This document shows, piece by piece, positions 1 through 6,718 of a DNA stretch of 22,229 nucleotides. Made by a program: the position numbers and the translations under genes. The notes below the pieces were generated by a model. The model did not search any database. It had not been told where the DNA came from and saw nothing but the letters and a program-made list of their open reading frames with translations. Each line of letters starts with the position of its first letter. The first letter of the stretch is position 1. Location: the NCBI GenBank assembly GCA_033717875.1, contig JADDKJ010000049.1:1-22229 (forward strand). Reading direction: 5' to 3'. This DNA comes from SBBG01 sp033717875. GTDB lineage: Bacteria > Pseudomonadota > Gammaproteobacteria > Ga0077554 > Ga007554.

Positions 1-2
1 CC

Positions 3-113
3 TGCGGATCGGATAAGTTTATACAGAGGCTTGAAAGGATGACGGGGCGGGTTTTGCAATACCGCCCCCGGGGCCGACCAAGAAAGGAGGCTGGTGAAGA
101 GGCTGGTAAATAA
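3..113 (+). pseudogene. C-terminal remnant of REP-associated (Y1-type) transposase, copy 1
   Basis: The frame runs in from the window edge and ends at the TAA at 111-113. It encodes about 36 residues containing FIQRLERMTGR and then RGRPRK, resembling the basic tail (a GRR...GRPRK pattern) I recall at the end of REP-associated tyrosine transposases, which act on palindromic REP sequences. The HUH catalytic part is not in the window, so this may be the end of an intact gene lying to the left or a fragment. The REP-like palindrome GGGAAGCGTCCCC follows the stop codon directly. The family call rests on a short basic tail plus the REP context. Confidence 0.45.
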
Positions 114-126
114 GGGAAGCGTCCCC
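5..126 (+). repeat. Direct repeat, unit 1 (transposase 3' end plus REP palindrome)
   Basis: This 122-base unit begins CGGATCGGATAAG and ends with the imperfect palindrome GGGAAGCGTCCCC (114-126). It recurs at 261-382 with about two substitutions (CTGG versus CCGG, and GCTGG versus GCGGG). Confidence 0.85.
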
Positions 127-183
127 TGCGGACGCAGGACGGTCCGGGCTGCCGAAGGCAACAATTGCCGCCGAGCGCAGGCG

Positions 184-207
184 TTTTGGGACAGGGACGT
201 CCCAAAA
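184..207. repeat. REP-like hairpin between the two direct repeats
   Basis: TTTTGGGAC (184-192) pairs with GTCCCAAAA (199-207) across six bases. The perfect palindrome GGGACGTCCC (194-203) overlaps it as an alternative fold. This is typical of a REP element, the presumed substrate of the neighbouring transposase. Confidence 0.6.
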
Positions 208-258
208 TGTATACCGAGCACGGCGGCACAATCGATTAGGGAAGCGTCCCCATTTCCC

Positions 259-369
259 TCCGGATCGGATAAGTTTATACAGAGGCTTGAAAGGATGACG
301 GGGCGGGTTTTGCAATACCGCCCCCGGGGCCGACCAAGAAAGGAGGCCGGTGAAGAGGCGGGTAAATAA
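259..369 (+). pseudogene. C-terminal remnant of REP-associated transposase, copy 2
   Basis: This is a second, nearly identical copy of the same C-terminal segment, 256 bases downstream. It again starts at the SGSDKFIQRL stretch, keeps RGRPRK and stops with TAA at 367-369. There is no start codon of its own or catalytic domain in front of it. An open frame from 94 runs through it, but the upstream part of that frame is REP-like spacer and not a recognisable protein. It differs from copy 1 at only a few bases, so the duplication looks recent or kept by gene conversion. Confidence 0.5.
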
Positions 370-382
370 GGGAAGCGTCCCC
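261..382 (+). repeat. Direct repeat, unit 2 (transposase 3' end plus REP palindrome)
   Basis: This is the second copy of the 122-base unit at 5-126. It is bracketed by GGGAAGCGTCCCC palindromes at 239-251 and 370-382, so the palindrome occurs three times in 270 bases. Confidence 0.85.
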
Positions 383-523
383 ATTTCTACCACATTTCTA
401 CCATGATCAAAAAGCTCGCTAAGGCACTCGCATAGAGACACGGTCAAAATTGGTCATGACATGTCTCTTTTCCCTTAAGCTGGAACTACGGCATCAATAT
501 ATACCCGGCTAACGCAAGAAACT

Positions 524-537
524 TTGATCTAGCTCAA
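524..537. promoter_or_regulatory. FNR/ANR-type box
   Basis: TTGATCTAGCTCAA matches the FNR consensus TTGAT-N4-ATCAA at nine of ten defined positions, inside the longer dyad CTTTGAT...CTCAAAG. FNR-family regulators switch genes on when oxygen is low. No gene starts close downstream on either strand, so its target is unclear. Confidence 0.55.
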
Positions 538-560
538 AGAAAATTTTCTCTGCGGGGGTT

Positions 561-572
561 TATATAGCCTCA
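561..572 (+). promoter_or_regulatory. -10 element at class II FNR spacing
   Basis: TATATA at 561-566 lies 30 bases after the centre of the FNR-type box (530.5). This is the spacing of promoters in which FNR binds at -41.5, and it predicts a start near 572. Downstream DNA shows no gene, only insertion-sequence debris. Confidence 0.4.
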
Positions 573-777
573 ACGGTGAGCCAGGCGGGTTCGTATTCCC
601 AGTGTGACGGGGCGTCTGAGCAAGGTGTTTTTCAGTTCCCATTGCTCTTTTTCGTTTGTTGAGTCGAGGAATCGGACTTCTCCCGCGATCTGTATGGCCG
701 GTACGCGAAGGCGTGTTGTCCCCTGCATGGGCGGGAGGAGACCTTGATGGAGAATTTGGTGAGACGGTTGGTTAATA
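572..777. other. Non-coding stretch without a recognised gene
   Basis: Two short minus-strand frames cover this stretch (down to 570 and 632). Neither resembles a family I recognise, and both run on into the IS30 remnant to the right. I see no RNA gene. It may be remains of a gene once driven by the FNR-type promoter. Confidence 0.4.
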
Positions 778-800
778 TGGCGGGTGTGACCCGCCCTACA
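778..800. repeat. Half copy, variant of the GTAGGGTGCGT palindromic repeat
   Basis: TGGCGGGT-GTG-ACCCGCC-CTACA has the same architecture as one arm of the four full repeats (TGGTGCGT-GAG-ACGCACC-CTAC), with compensating changes on both sides of the small hairpin. It abuts the IS30 remnant, just before its coding similarity begins. Confidence 0.6.
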
Positions 801-808
801 GGGCTGCA

Positions 809-883
809 CTTGATTCCCATCTCCAGTTGCGTTTGGATCATCGCTCGCTCTTCAATACTCAACTGCTCGTAGATTTTTCACAT
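809..883 (-). pseudogene. IS30-family transposase N-terminal remnant
   Basis: Read leftward from an ATG at 883, the frame gives a TGA as second codon and then KIYEQLSIEERAMIQTQLEM. This matches the start of IS30-family transposases (a YEQLSIEERAMI block ahead of their helix-turn-helix). Similarity stops after about 23 codons. The DDE catalytic domain is absent, so the gene is dead. Confidence 0.65.
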
Positions 884-910
884 GCAACATTTTCTCCCAA
901 AAATGTTGCA
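883..910. repeat. Inverted repeat at the end of the IS30 remnant
   Basis: TGCAACATTTT (883-893) pairs with AAAATGTTGCA (900-910) around six bases. It lies directly before the transposase start and resembles the terminal repeat sequences (AATGTTGCACTT type) I recall for IS30-family elements. Confidence 0.5.
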
Positions 911-1160
911 CTTGGTTTTTGAGCGCGCCCATGAAAAGCCGCCCCGCTATATCCTCGCCCGGTCGAACATGGAGGCTTTTATAAAAGCCCTGAGTCGCCC
1001 CCTCTCGCCCGTTTCAGCGCCCTGGTCGCGCCACCGGCGCTGATATCCAACAAAGCCCGGAGCGGACAGATTCGATGTGGTGTATGATTTACAGGATGCC
1101 GGATTATGCTACGCTTTATCCATCTCGCCGCGCTTGGCCTTATTACATGGAGCTCGTGTT
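911..1160. other. Leader region with two hairpins
   Basis: No gene is visible here. GGCTTTTATAAAAGCC at 974-989 is a perfect 16-base palindrome. TCAGCGCC (1014-1021) pairs with GGCGCTGA (1036-1043). Both lie upstream of the SnoaL-like gene and could shape its transcription. No convincing -35/-10 pair was found. Confidence 0.4.
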
Positions 1161-1535
1161 ATGGAAACGCTGACACCGAAGGATATTGTTGAAGCCTACC
1201 TCGATGCGTCGATACATCACGACTATCGGCGCGCGCGTACTTACCTTGCCGATGAGGGTTTTCTCTATGTCGCGCCCATCAATCAATTCGAGTCCGCCGC
1301 CGACTTCATCGCTTATGCCGAGCTGGCGTCGCCCGTTGTGCAGCGGGTGGAGATATGCAAGGTTTTCGTCGACGGCAACGATGTTTGCCACATTCTTGAA
1401 GTTACTTCCCAGATCTCGGAAAAGCGTTCCAATATGCTGGTGATGTGGGCGCGTGTCGAGGGATCCAGAATCAAGCGCCTGGAAATGATCTTCGATGCCC
1501 ATGAGTACAGGAAGTTGTTCATGATCGAGGAATAA
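1161..1535 (+). CDS. SnoaL-like / NTF2-like fold protein
   Basis: This encodes 124 residues with no signal peptide or membrane segment. The opening (LTPKDIVEAYLDASIHHDYRRARTYLADEGF), read as two helices followed by the FLYVAPINQFESAADFIAY segment and alternating strands to the end, fits the cone-shaped NTF2/SnoaL fold. Members bind small molecules or act as small enzymes, and the exact role cannot be read from sequence. The frame is open from 1077. The ATG at 1161 is preferred because GGAG lies eight bases before it and because the fold begins there. It converges on the DUF1501 gene with 23 bases between stop codons. The fold is fairly sure and the function unknown. Confidence 0.65.
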   Translation: METLTPKDIVEAYLDASIHHDYRRARTYLADEGFLYVAPINQFESAADFIAYAELASPVVQRVEICKVFVDGNDVCHILEVTSQISEKRSNMLVMWARVEGSRIKRLEMIFDAHEYRKLFMIEE

Positions 1536-1558
1536 TCCCAAGAGCGTCACGCCGTGCG

Positions 1559-3106
1559 TCAGATCATGAAACCCAGATTGCGTTGCGATAGATTCCAGTT
1601 GACCAGGTTGGGGAAGATGTCCAGCAATTGGCTGTCCGACAGCCCGAACCAGCGCCCCAGGGTGGCGCCGAGCTGGTCAACCGAGGTGGTGGGCAGCAGG
1701 CTGCCGTTGCCGATCTGGTCGAGGCTGTCGTCGAAGTTGTTATCGTTGGCGTTCTTGGTGCCGTAGGCGGGGAAGGCGCCGTACAGGTCGCCGCCGCGCA
1801 CCGCGCCGCCCATAACGAAGTGGTGCGCCCCCCAGCCGTGGTCGGTGCCGTCGCCGTTGCTGGTGAAGGTGCGGCCGAAGTCGCTGGCGGTGAAGGCGGT
1901 TACCTTGTCTTGCGCGCCGATCGCCGCGAGCGTGGTATCGAAGTAGCGCATCGCGTGAGCCAGGCGCGCCATCAACTGGGCGTGGTTGGCGTTCTGCGCG
2001 TCGTGCGTGTCGAAGCCACCGATGCTGACGAAGAACACCTGGCGCCGCGCGCCGATCTCGGGCGCGCTGCTGGCGTCCACCAGCCGCGCCACCATCTGCA
2101 ACTGCTGCGCCAGCGAATTGAAAGCGCTAGCGCCGGTGGCCGGGTTCAGGTACTGCAATTTGGGATCGGTGTTGGGGTTGTAGTTGGTGGCTGGCGTGCC
2201 GAATCTGGCGTCCGACGGCGGCCGTGCGGCGAGCACCGCGCGCAGCAGCGATTCGGCCTGGATCGAGCGCGCGGAGACGGCGGCGAGATCGCTCTCGAAC
2301 ACATGCCCGCCGCGCGAGGCCTGTACGATACGCTCCATCGCCGCGGCCACCGCGGTGGAGCCATAAATCTGGCCCGACGCGTTGGCGCCCATGCGGATCG
2401 CGCCGTTGGCCGACACCTGATACTGGCGGATATTCTCGCCGGACAGCCAGACGGCGTTGCCCGACACCGAGATCGACGTGAACACCGAGCGCGCGTTCAT
2501 GGAGGCCAGCAGGTCGCCCATGCGGCCACCCCAGCCCTTCGTGGCGCCTTCGGGCAGGAAGGACTGCCAGATGTTCTGCTGGTCGTTGTGCGAGAACAGG
2601 CTCTTGGGCTTGGGGTGCGAGTTCTGGCCGTACTGTGTCTTGGTGGTCGGCATGATCAACGGCCCGACGTTGGGCAGGATGGCCAGCCGCTTGTCGGTGT
2701 CGAACATCGTTTGCAGCTCGCCCATCACCGGGTGCAGCGCGAAGCTGCGGCCCTGCGCATTGGCCGGGTTGATCGGCAGCACGCCGCCCAGCGCGGCGGG
2801 CGAGGTGCCGCTGCCGCCGCTTGGCGTGCCCGGCGCCAGCAGAGCGATCGAATCGGGCGCCTGATTGCGGATCGTGGTGTAGTTGGCGAATGATGCCGCA
2901 TCGGTGGGCAACACCATATTGATCGAGTCGTTGCCGCCGAACATGAACAGGCAGACGATGGCCTTGTAATCGCCCGCGGCCTGCGCCGAGGCGGTGCCCA
3001 TGGCGAGGAGATTCAGCGCCAGCGGCCCACCCACGGCGGTGAGCGCCGTCATGGTGCCGGCGTGGCGCAGGAACATGCGGCGCGATGCGTCGATTTTGTC
3101 GGTCAT
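1559..3106 (-). CDS. DUF1501 family protein, Tat-exported
   Basis: This 515-residue protein opens with a twin-arginine signal (SRRMFL at residues 8-13, then a hydrophobic stretch to about ASAQA), so it is probably folded in the cytoplasm and exported by Tat. The body has DUF1501 hallmarks: the FMFGGNDSINMVLP block near residue 55, SIGGFDTHDAQ near 350, DFGRT at 409-413 and HHFVMGG at 428-434. DUF1501 proteins fall in the alkaline phosphatase/sulfatase-like superfamily, but no substrate is established. It follows the DUF1800 gene by 31 bases, with AAAGGAG well placed before its ATG, so the two are very likely co-transcribed. The pairing of these families is common in bacteria and their joint job is not known. 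Confidence 0.85.
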   Translation of the reverse strand: MTDKIDASRRMFLRHAGTMTALTAVGGPLALNLLAMGTASAQAAGDYKAIVCLFMFGGNDSINMVLPTDAASFANYTTIRNQAPDSIALLAPGTPSGGSGTSPAALGGVLPINPANAQGRSFALHPVMGELQTMFDTDKRLAILPNVGPLIMPTTKTQYGQNSHPKPKSLFSHNDQQNIWQSFLPEGATKGWGGRMGDLLASMNARSVFTSISVSGNAVWLSGENIRQYQVSANGAIRMGANASGQIYGSTAVAAAMERIVQASRGGHVFESDLAAVSARSIQAESLLRAVLAARPPSDARFGTPATNYNPNTDPKLQYLNPATGASAFNSLAQQLQMVARLVDASSAPEIGARRQVFFVSIGGFDTHDAQNANHAQLMARLAHAMRYFDTTLAAIGAQDKVTAFTASDFGRTFTSNGDGTDHGWGAHHFVMGGAVRGGDLYGAFPAYGTKNANDNNFDDSLDQIGNGSLLPTTSVDQLGATLGRWFGLSDSQLLDIFPNLVNWNLSQRNLGFMI

Positions 3107-3137
3107 GTCGGTCTCCTTTGGGTCGTGGATCGCGGCC

Positions 3138-4937
3138 TTACTTCTGTACCTGATACTCGGGCGAGATCACGGTGAGGAAGATGGCGGCATTGACACGGTT
3201 GCGTTTGGCGGTGTTGACCTGGGCCTGGTTGGAGCCGGTGGCGTTGAGCGCGGGTATCGCGATGGAGGATACCGCACCGACGATCTCGGTCCGCAGATCC
3301 GCGGCCATGGCGCCGTACATCAGCTTGTCGTTGAGCCGATCCACCAGCGCGCCGGGCTGTTCCGCCAACGCGAGTTCGGCGGCGAAGTCGGGTTGCAGGT
3401 CGCGCCGGGTGATGTTGCCGCCGTTCACCGGCACGGTGGCCGAGGCGCCGACGCCGAAGGCGATGTTGTCGCGCATATAGTTCACATAGCCGGCGGCCGA
3501 GGTTTCCTGCGCGATCTGCATCTCCGGCGCCACCAAGCCGGCGGCGGACGCCTGCGTGCCGGGCGCCACATAACCCGGGCGCCAGAAGTTGAAAACCGAT
3601 GGCGCGCGCATCGGCGTCTGGCCGAGCGCGGTGGCGGGGTTGTCGGTGTTGCCCACGCGCCACCAGCCGGAATCGGAGCTGAACGGGAAAGCGCGCAGAA
3701 AGGCCGACAGGCGCATCACCGGCTCGCGCACCTTGCCCGATTTGGCCGATACCAAGCGCGCTTCGGGATGCATGAGAATGCGCTTGATCACCGCCTTCAT
3801 GTCGCCGCGCACGCCGCTGCCGTTGTCGTTGAACGTGGCGGCCACAGCGGCCACGTAGGCCGGACTGGGGTTGCTGGTGACTAGACGCTGGATGAGCTGC
3901 TTGCCGATGAACGGACCGACATTCGGATGCGCGGCCAAGTGATCCAGCGCGGCCGTGAGACTGGCTTCCGGGCTGCCGTATCCCTGCGCGGCGATCGTTG
4001 TGCCGAGGAAGCTCTTCTCTTCGGTGCTATGGTACTGCGGATAACCCAGCATGGGTTTGAAGCCGCGGTCCGGGTCAGACAGGCCATCGGCCGAGCCGTT
4101 GCTGAAGCAGGCGTTGTCGGGCCAGCTTGGGCAGGACCAGCTGAAGCCGGTGAAGACCTTGGCCAGACCGGCGATGTCGGCCTGACCGTAGGTCTCCAGC
4201 GGCTGACCGCCGTTTTGCTTCACCGTGCCGTCGGATTCGAGCTGGTGCAGGCCGATCGAGAAAAGCTGCATCACCTCGCGCGCGTAGTTTTCGTCGGGCA
4301 CGCGGCCGGTGCGTGGATCGGCCTTGCGATTGCGCAGGTGCGAGAGATAGACGCCCATCATCGGATGGCGCGAAACGCCCTCGAGGAGCTGGCGATAGTT
4401 GCCCAGACCCTTGTCGGCCAGCATGTCCATGTAATCGGCCACCGCGCGCGGGTTATCGCCGACCGTGGCGTCCTGCATCGAGATGACGAAAATCTGTGAC
4501 AACGCGAAAACCACCCGCTGGCGCAACTGATCCTCGCCGGTGACAGCCGCCTTCCAGAAGCTGTTGTAGACGCCGTCCTGGCCGGCCGAGCGCGTCGCGT
4601 CGATGGACTTCATCGCCGCATCCTGGGTTTCCCAGTTGGCGCGATGCGACGTGGCCGGCTTGCCGAACTGCTCGTCGATCCACGCGCTGTAGCCGATACT
4701 CATCAAGCGGTCGATATCGGCATCGGTGGGGCCGAAGGTGGCCTGGGTGAGAAAGCGCGCCGCCTGCGCGCGGTCGGCCGGTTTCTCGACGACGGCAGGG
4801 ACAGGGGCGACAGGATCGTTACTATCGCCGCCAGGGCTGCCGCCACCGCAGGCCGCCAGCAGCATGACAGTGAACACCAGGGCGAAGATTCTCACGACCC
4901 CACGCCTGGGCCTTATGATAAAAAGCTGAGTTGGCAT
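3138..4937 (-). CDS. DUF1800 family lipoprotein
   Basis: This protein has 599 residues. The N-terminus has basic residues, a hydrophobic stretch and the lipobox LLAAC with Cys30, followed by a Gly/Ser/Pro-rich linker, so it should be a lipid-anchored envelope protein. The mature part begins with the DUF1800 signature ARFLTQATFGPT, continues with NYAREVMQLFSIG near 210-225 and ends in LTVISPEYQVQK, close to the usual family end. It is the first gene of the pair with DUF1501. The ATG at 4937 has no obvious ribosome site. A GTG at 4895 (residue 15) would leave a shorter but still complete signal peptide. Function is unknown. The family call is secure. Confidence 0.85.
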   Translation of the reverse strand: MPTQLFIIRPRRGVVRIFALVFTVMLLAACGGGSPGGDSNDPVAPVPAVVEKPADRAQAARFLTQATFGPTDADIDRLMSIGYSAWIDEQFGKPATSHRANWETQDAAMKSIDATRSAGQDGVYNSFWKAAVTGEDQLRQRVVFALSQIFVISMQDATVGDNPRAVADYMDMLADKGLGNYRQLLEGVSRHPMMGVYLSHLRNRKADPRTGRVPDENYAREVMQLFSIGLHQLESDGTVKQNGGQPLETYGQADIAGLAKVFTGFSWSCPSWPDNACFSNGSADGLSDPDRGFKPMLGYPQYHSTEEKSFLGTTIAAQGYGSPEASLTAALDHLAAHPNVGPFIGKQLIQRLVTSNPSPAYVAAVAATFNDNGSGVRGDMKAVIKRILMHPEARLVSAKSGKVREPVMRLSAFLRAFPFSSDSGWWRVGNTDNPATALGQTPMRAPSVFNFWRPGYVAPGTQASAAGLVAPEMQIAQETSAAGYVNYMRDNIAFGVGASATVPVNGGNITRRDLQPDFAAELALAEQPGALVDRLNDKLMYGAMAADLRTEIVGAVSSIAIPALNATGSNQAQVNTAKRNRVNAAIFLTVISPEYQVQK

Positions 4938-5012
4938 GACTGATTCAGGGATGAAAACTACATTTATCTGGTAGTGTGCCGGGTTATCGTGAAAATTTCT
5001 GCGAACGGGTTC

Positions 5013-5411
5013 TCAAGGAGGCGTATTGCTGACCGCCTCTTCCATCCGGTCATACCAGTATTTGGCACGCTCCGCGTCGCGCGGCAGGCCGAACCAGCCG
5101 TTCTCGTAACCGGCGGAGATGAACTCCATGGCCTTGATCGAGCCGTTCTCCGCAGCGGTGAGATACCACTTGACTGCTTCCTGTTCGTCCATTTTGACGC
5201 CCAGTCCGCTGTGATACATCATCGCCATGGTGAACTGGGCGTTGGCATCGCCATCAATGGCCTTGGCGCGGATGATAGTGAATGCTTCGTCATAATCACC
5301 CTTGATGGCGGCCTTGTAGCCATCGTTCAGATTGGCGGCCTGGGCGAAGGATAGCGACAGGGACAGTGCGCTGGCCAGAAGGATGTTGGCGAGGATTGAT
5401 TTGATCGGCAC
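5013..5411 (-). CDS. Exported Sel1-repeat protein
   Basis: This encodes about 132 residues. A signal peptide (hydrophobic ILLASALSLSLSFAQA) is followed by Sel1/TPR-like helical repeats: one around GDYDEAFTIIRAKAIDGDANAQFTMA, one with MYHSGLGVKMDEQEAVKWYLTAAENG and a partial one with DAERAKYWYDRM. Sel1 repeats are protein-binding scaffolds, often in envelope or signalling functions. The frame opens at a TTG (5429), but the GTG at 5411 is preferred because GGAG lies nine bases before it and it starts the signal peptide properly. It lies 71 bases after the alcohol dehydrogenase gene on the same strand, and may be the last gene of that operon or separate. The binding partner is unknown. Confidence 0.7.
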   Translation of the reverse strand: MPIKSILANILLASALSLSLSFAQAANLNDGYKAAIKGDYDEAFTIIRAKAIDGDANAQFTMAMMYHSGLGVKMDEQEAVKWYLTAAENGSIKAMEFISAGYENGWFGLPRDAERAKYWYDRMEEAVSNTPP

Positions 5412-5482
5412 GAACGTGATCTCCAGCAAGTAGTCAATGATACTAATCCTAAAAGCCTTGGTTGGTGCGGGGCATTACACCC

Positions 5483-6709
5483 TCACCCCGGCCCTCTCCC
5501 GCAAGCGGGAGAGGGGTGTTTTTTATAAAGACGCCGCTCCAGTATTTCCCTGATCTCGATGTCGTCGAGCACGATGGGATTGGTTTTCATACTGCTGCCC
5601 CGGCAATTGGCGACGATGGCGTCAAAATCACTGGTTTCAATTCCATAATCGCGCAATGGCGGCAGGCGCAGGCGCTCGGTCCAGGCGGAGAGCGTTTCGA
5701 CCAGGGCATGCCGGGCGGCTTCTTTGCTTGGATGGGATCTGCCGCTGAAAAGTTCGCCGGCGCGGGCGTATTTTTCCAGCGCCGGACTGCCGGGGTCGCG
5801 CGCTTGCAGCGCCTGGATGTTGACCCGCGTCGCGGTGGCTACCAGCGTGCCGCACACCACGCCATGCGGAATGGGAAAAAAAGCGCCGAGCGGCGAGGCC
5901 AGGCCATGTACCGATCCCAGGCCGGCCTGGGCCAGAGTGATCCCTGACAGCAGCGCGCCGTAGGCCATATTGCCGCGCCCGGCGGCATCATCGCGCTCGT
6001 ACCACGGCAACAGGCCGTCGCGCACCGCGGTCAGGCCGCTCCAGGCCAGGGCGTCGGTGAAGGGATTGGCCTTGCTCGACACATACGATTCCAGCAACTG
6101 GGTGAGCGCATCCATGCCGTTGGCGGCGATCAGCGCGGGCGGGCAGCCTGCCAGCAACGCGGGATCGACGACGGTGTAGCGGGGAACGAGCAGGTCGTGG
6201 CGGAATGATTTCTTGAAGCCGTCCTTGCCTTGCACGCTGAGCACGGCGTTCTTGGTCGCCTCGCTGCCGGTGCCCGCCGTGGTCGGCACGGCGATGAAGG
6301 GCGTCGAAGGACCTCGATAAGGAATCTCGGGGCCGACGCCTTCCAGGTGATCCAGCACCGAATTGCCGTGGGGCAGCAGTCCGGCGATGGCCTTGGCGGC
6401 GTCAAGCACGCTGCCGCCGCCGATGCCCAGAACGACCTCGATACCGGCATGGCGGTAATCGCGTACCGCCTGATCCACCAACTGCGGCGAAGGCTCGCCC
6501 TTCACCCGAAGATGCCGCCAGGACAGACCGTGGCCGCGCAGAGCGCCGGTCAAGCGAGGCCAATGCGCGGACGTTTCGAACGAGGCGCCGCCCGTCACCA
6601 GCAACACCTGTTTGCCGAACGACGCGGCCAGGGCAGGCACCTCGGCCAGACTGTCCTCGCCAAACACCATGCGCGGCAGACCGGAGATAGAGAAGTCCGG
6701 GATCTTCAT
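5483..6709 (-). CDS. Iron-containing alcohol dehydrogenase family protein
   Basis: This 408-residue protein is a type III (iron-type) alcohol dehydrogenase. Residues 1-185 form the NAD-binding half with GGGSVLDAAK at 97-106 and the TTAGTGSE loop at 143-150. The rest is the helical metal domain. Metal ligands expected by homology are Asp200, the fourth residue after it, His268 and His282. The second is Gln204 here (MDALTQLLE) where FucO-type enzymes have His, a variant seen in other members. Substrate is not predictable. The last dozen residues (from KKHPSPACGRG) are read from the palindrome at 5492-5515 and are probably not native. Only nine bases separate it from the diguanylate cyclase gene, so it is probably in that operon. 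Confidence 0.85.
   Translation of the reverse strand: MKIPDFSISGLPRMVFGEDSLAEVPALAASFGKQVLLVTGGASFETSAHWPRLTGALRGHGLSWRHLRVKGEPSPQLVDQAVRDYRHAGIEVVLGIGGGSVLDAAKAIAGLLPHGNSVLDHLEGVGPEIPYRGPSTPFIAVPTTAGTGSEATKNAVLSVQGKDGFKKSFRHDLLVPRYTVVDPALLAGCPPALIAANGMDALTQLLESYVSSKANPFTDALAWSGLTAVRDGLLPWYERDDAAGRGNMAYGALLSGITLAQAGLGSVHGLASPLGAFFPIPHGVVCGTLVATATRVNIQALQARDPGSPALEKYARAGELFSGRSHPSKEAARHALVETLSAWTERLRLPPLRDYGIETSDFDAIVANCRGSSMKTNPIVLDDIEIREILERRLYKKHPSPACGRGPG
5492..5515. repeat. Palindromic repeat inside the 3' end of the dehydrogenase gene
   Basis: CCCTCTCCCGC and GCGGGAGAGGG form an 11-bp stem around AA, within the widespread proteobacterial motif CCCTCACCCCGGCCCTCTCCC. A T-run (5519-5524) follows on the plus strand only, so it is not a clear terminator for the minus-strand genes here. 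Confidence 0.7.
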
Positions 6710-6718
6710 TCCACAAGT

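Noticed and set aside
19..447. 142-residue minus-strand open frame at the left end
   Set aside because: It reads through both direct repeats and REP palindromes with no protein similarity. The repeats explain the open frame.
570..809. 79-residue minus-strand frame as a small gene
   Set aside because: It has no ribosome site, no known domain, and overlaps the repeat half copy.
1628..2893. 421-residue plus-strand open frame opposite DUF1501
   Set aside because: It is low in complexity, full of Val/Gly/Ala/Arg runs from reading a GC-rich gene backwards, and has no domain or ribosome site. DUF1501 on the other strand is clearly the real gene.
5492..5526. Terminator for the dehydrogenase operon
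   Set aside because: The hairpin lies inside the reading frame and the T-run is on the upstream side for minus-strand transcription, so it cannot end that transcript in the usual way.
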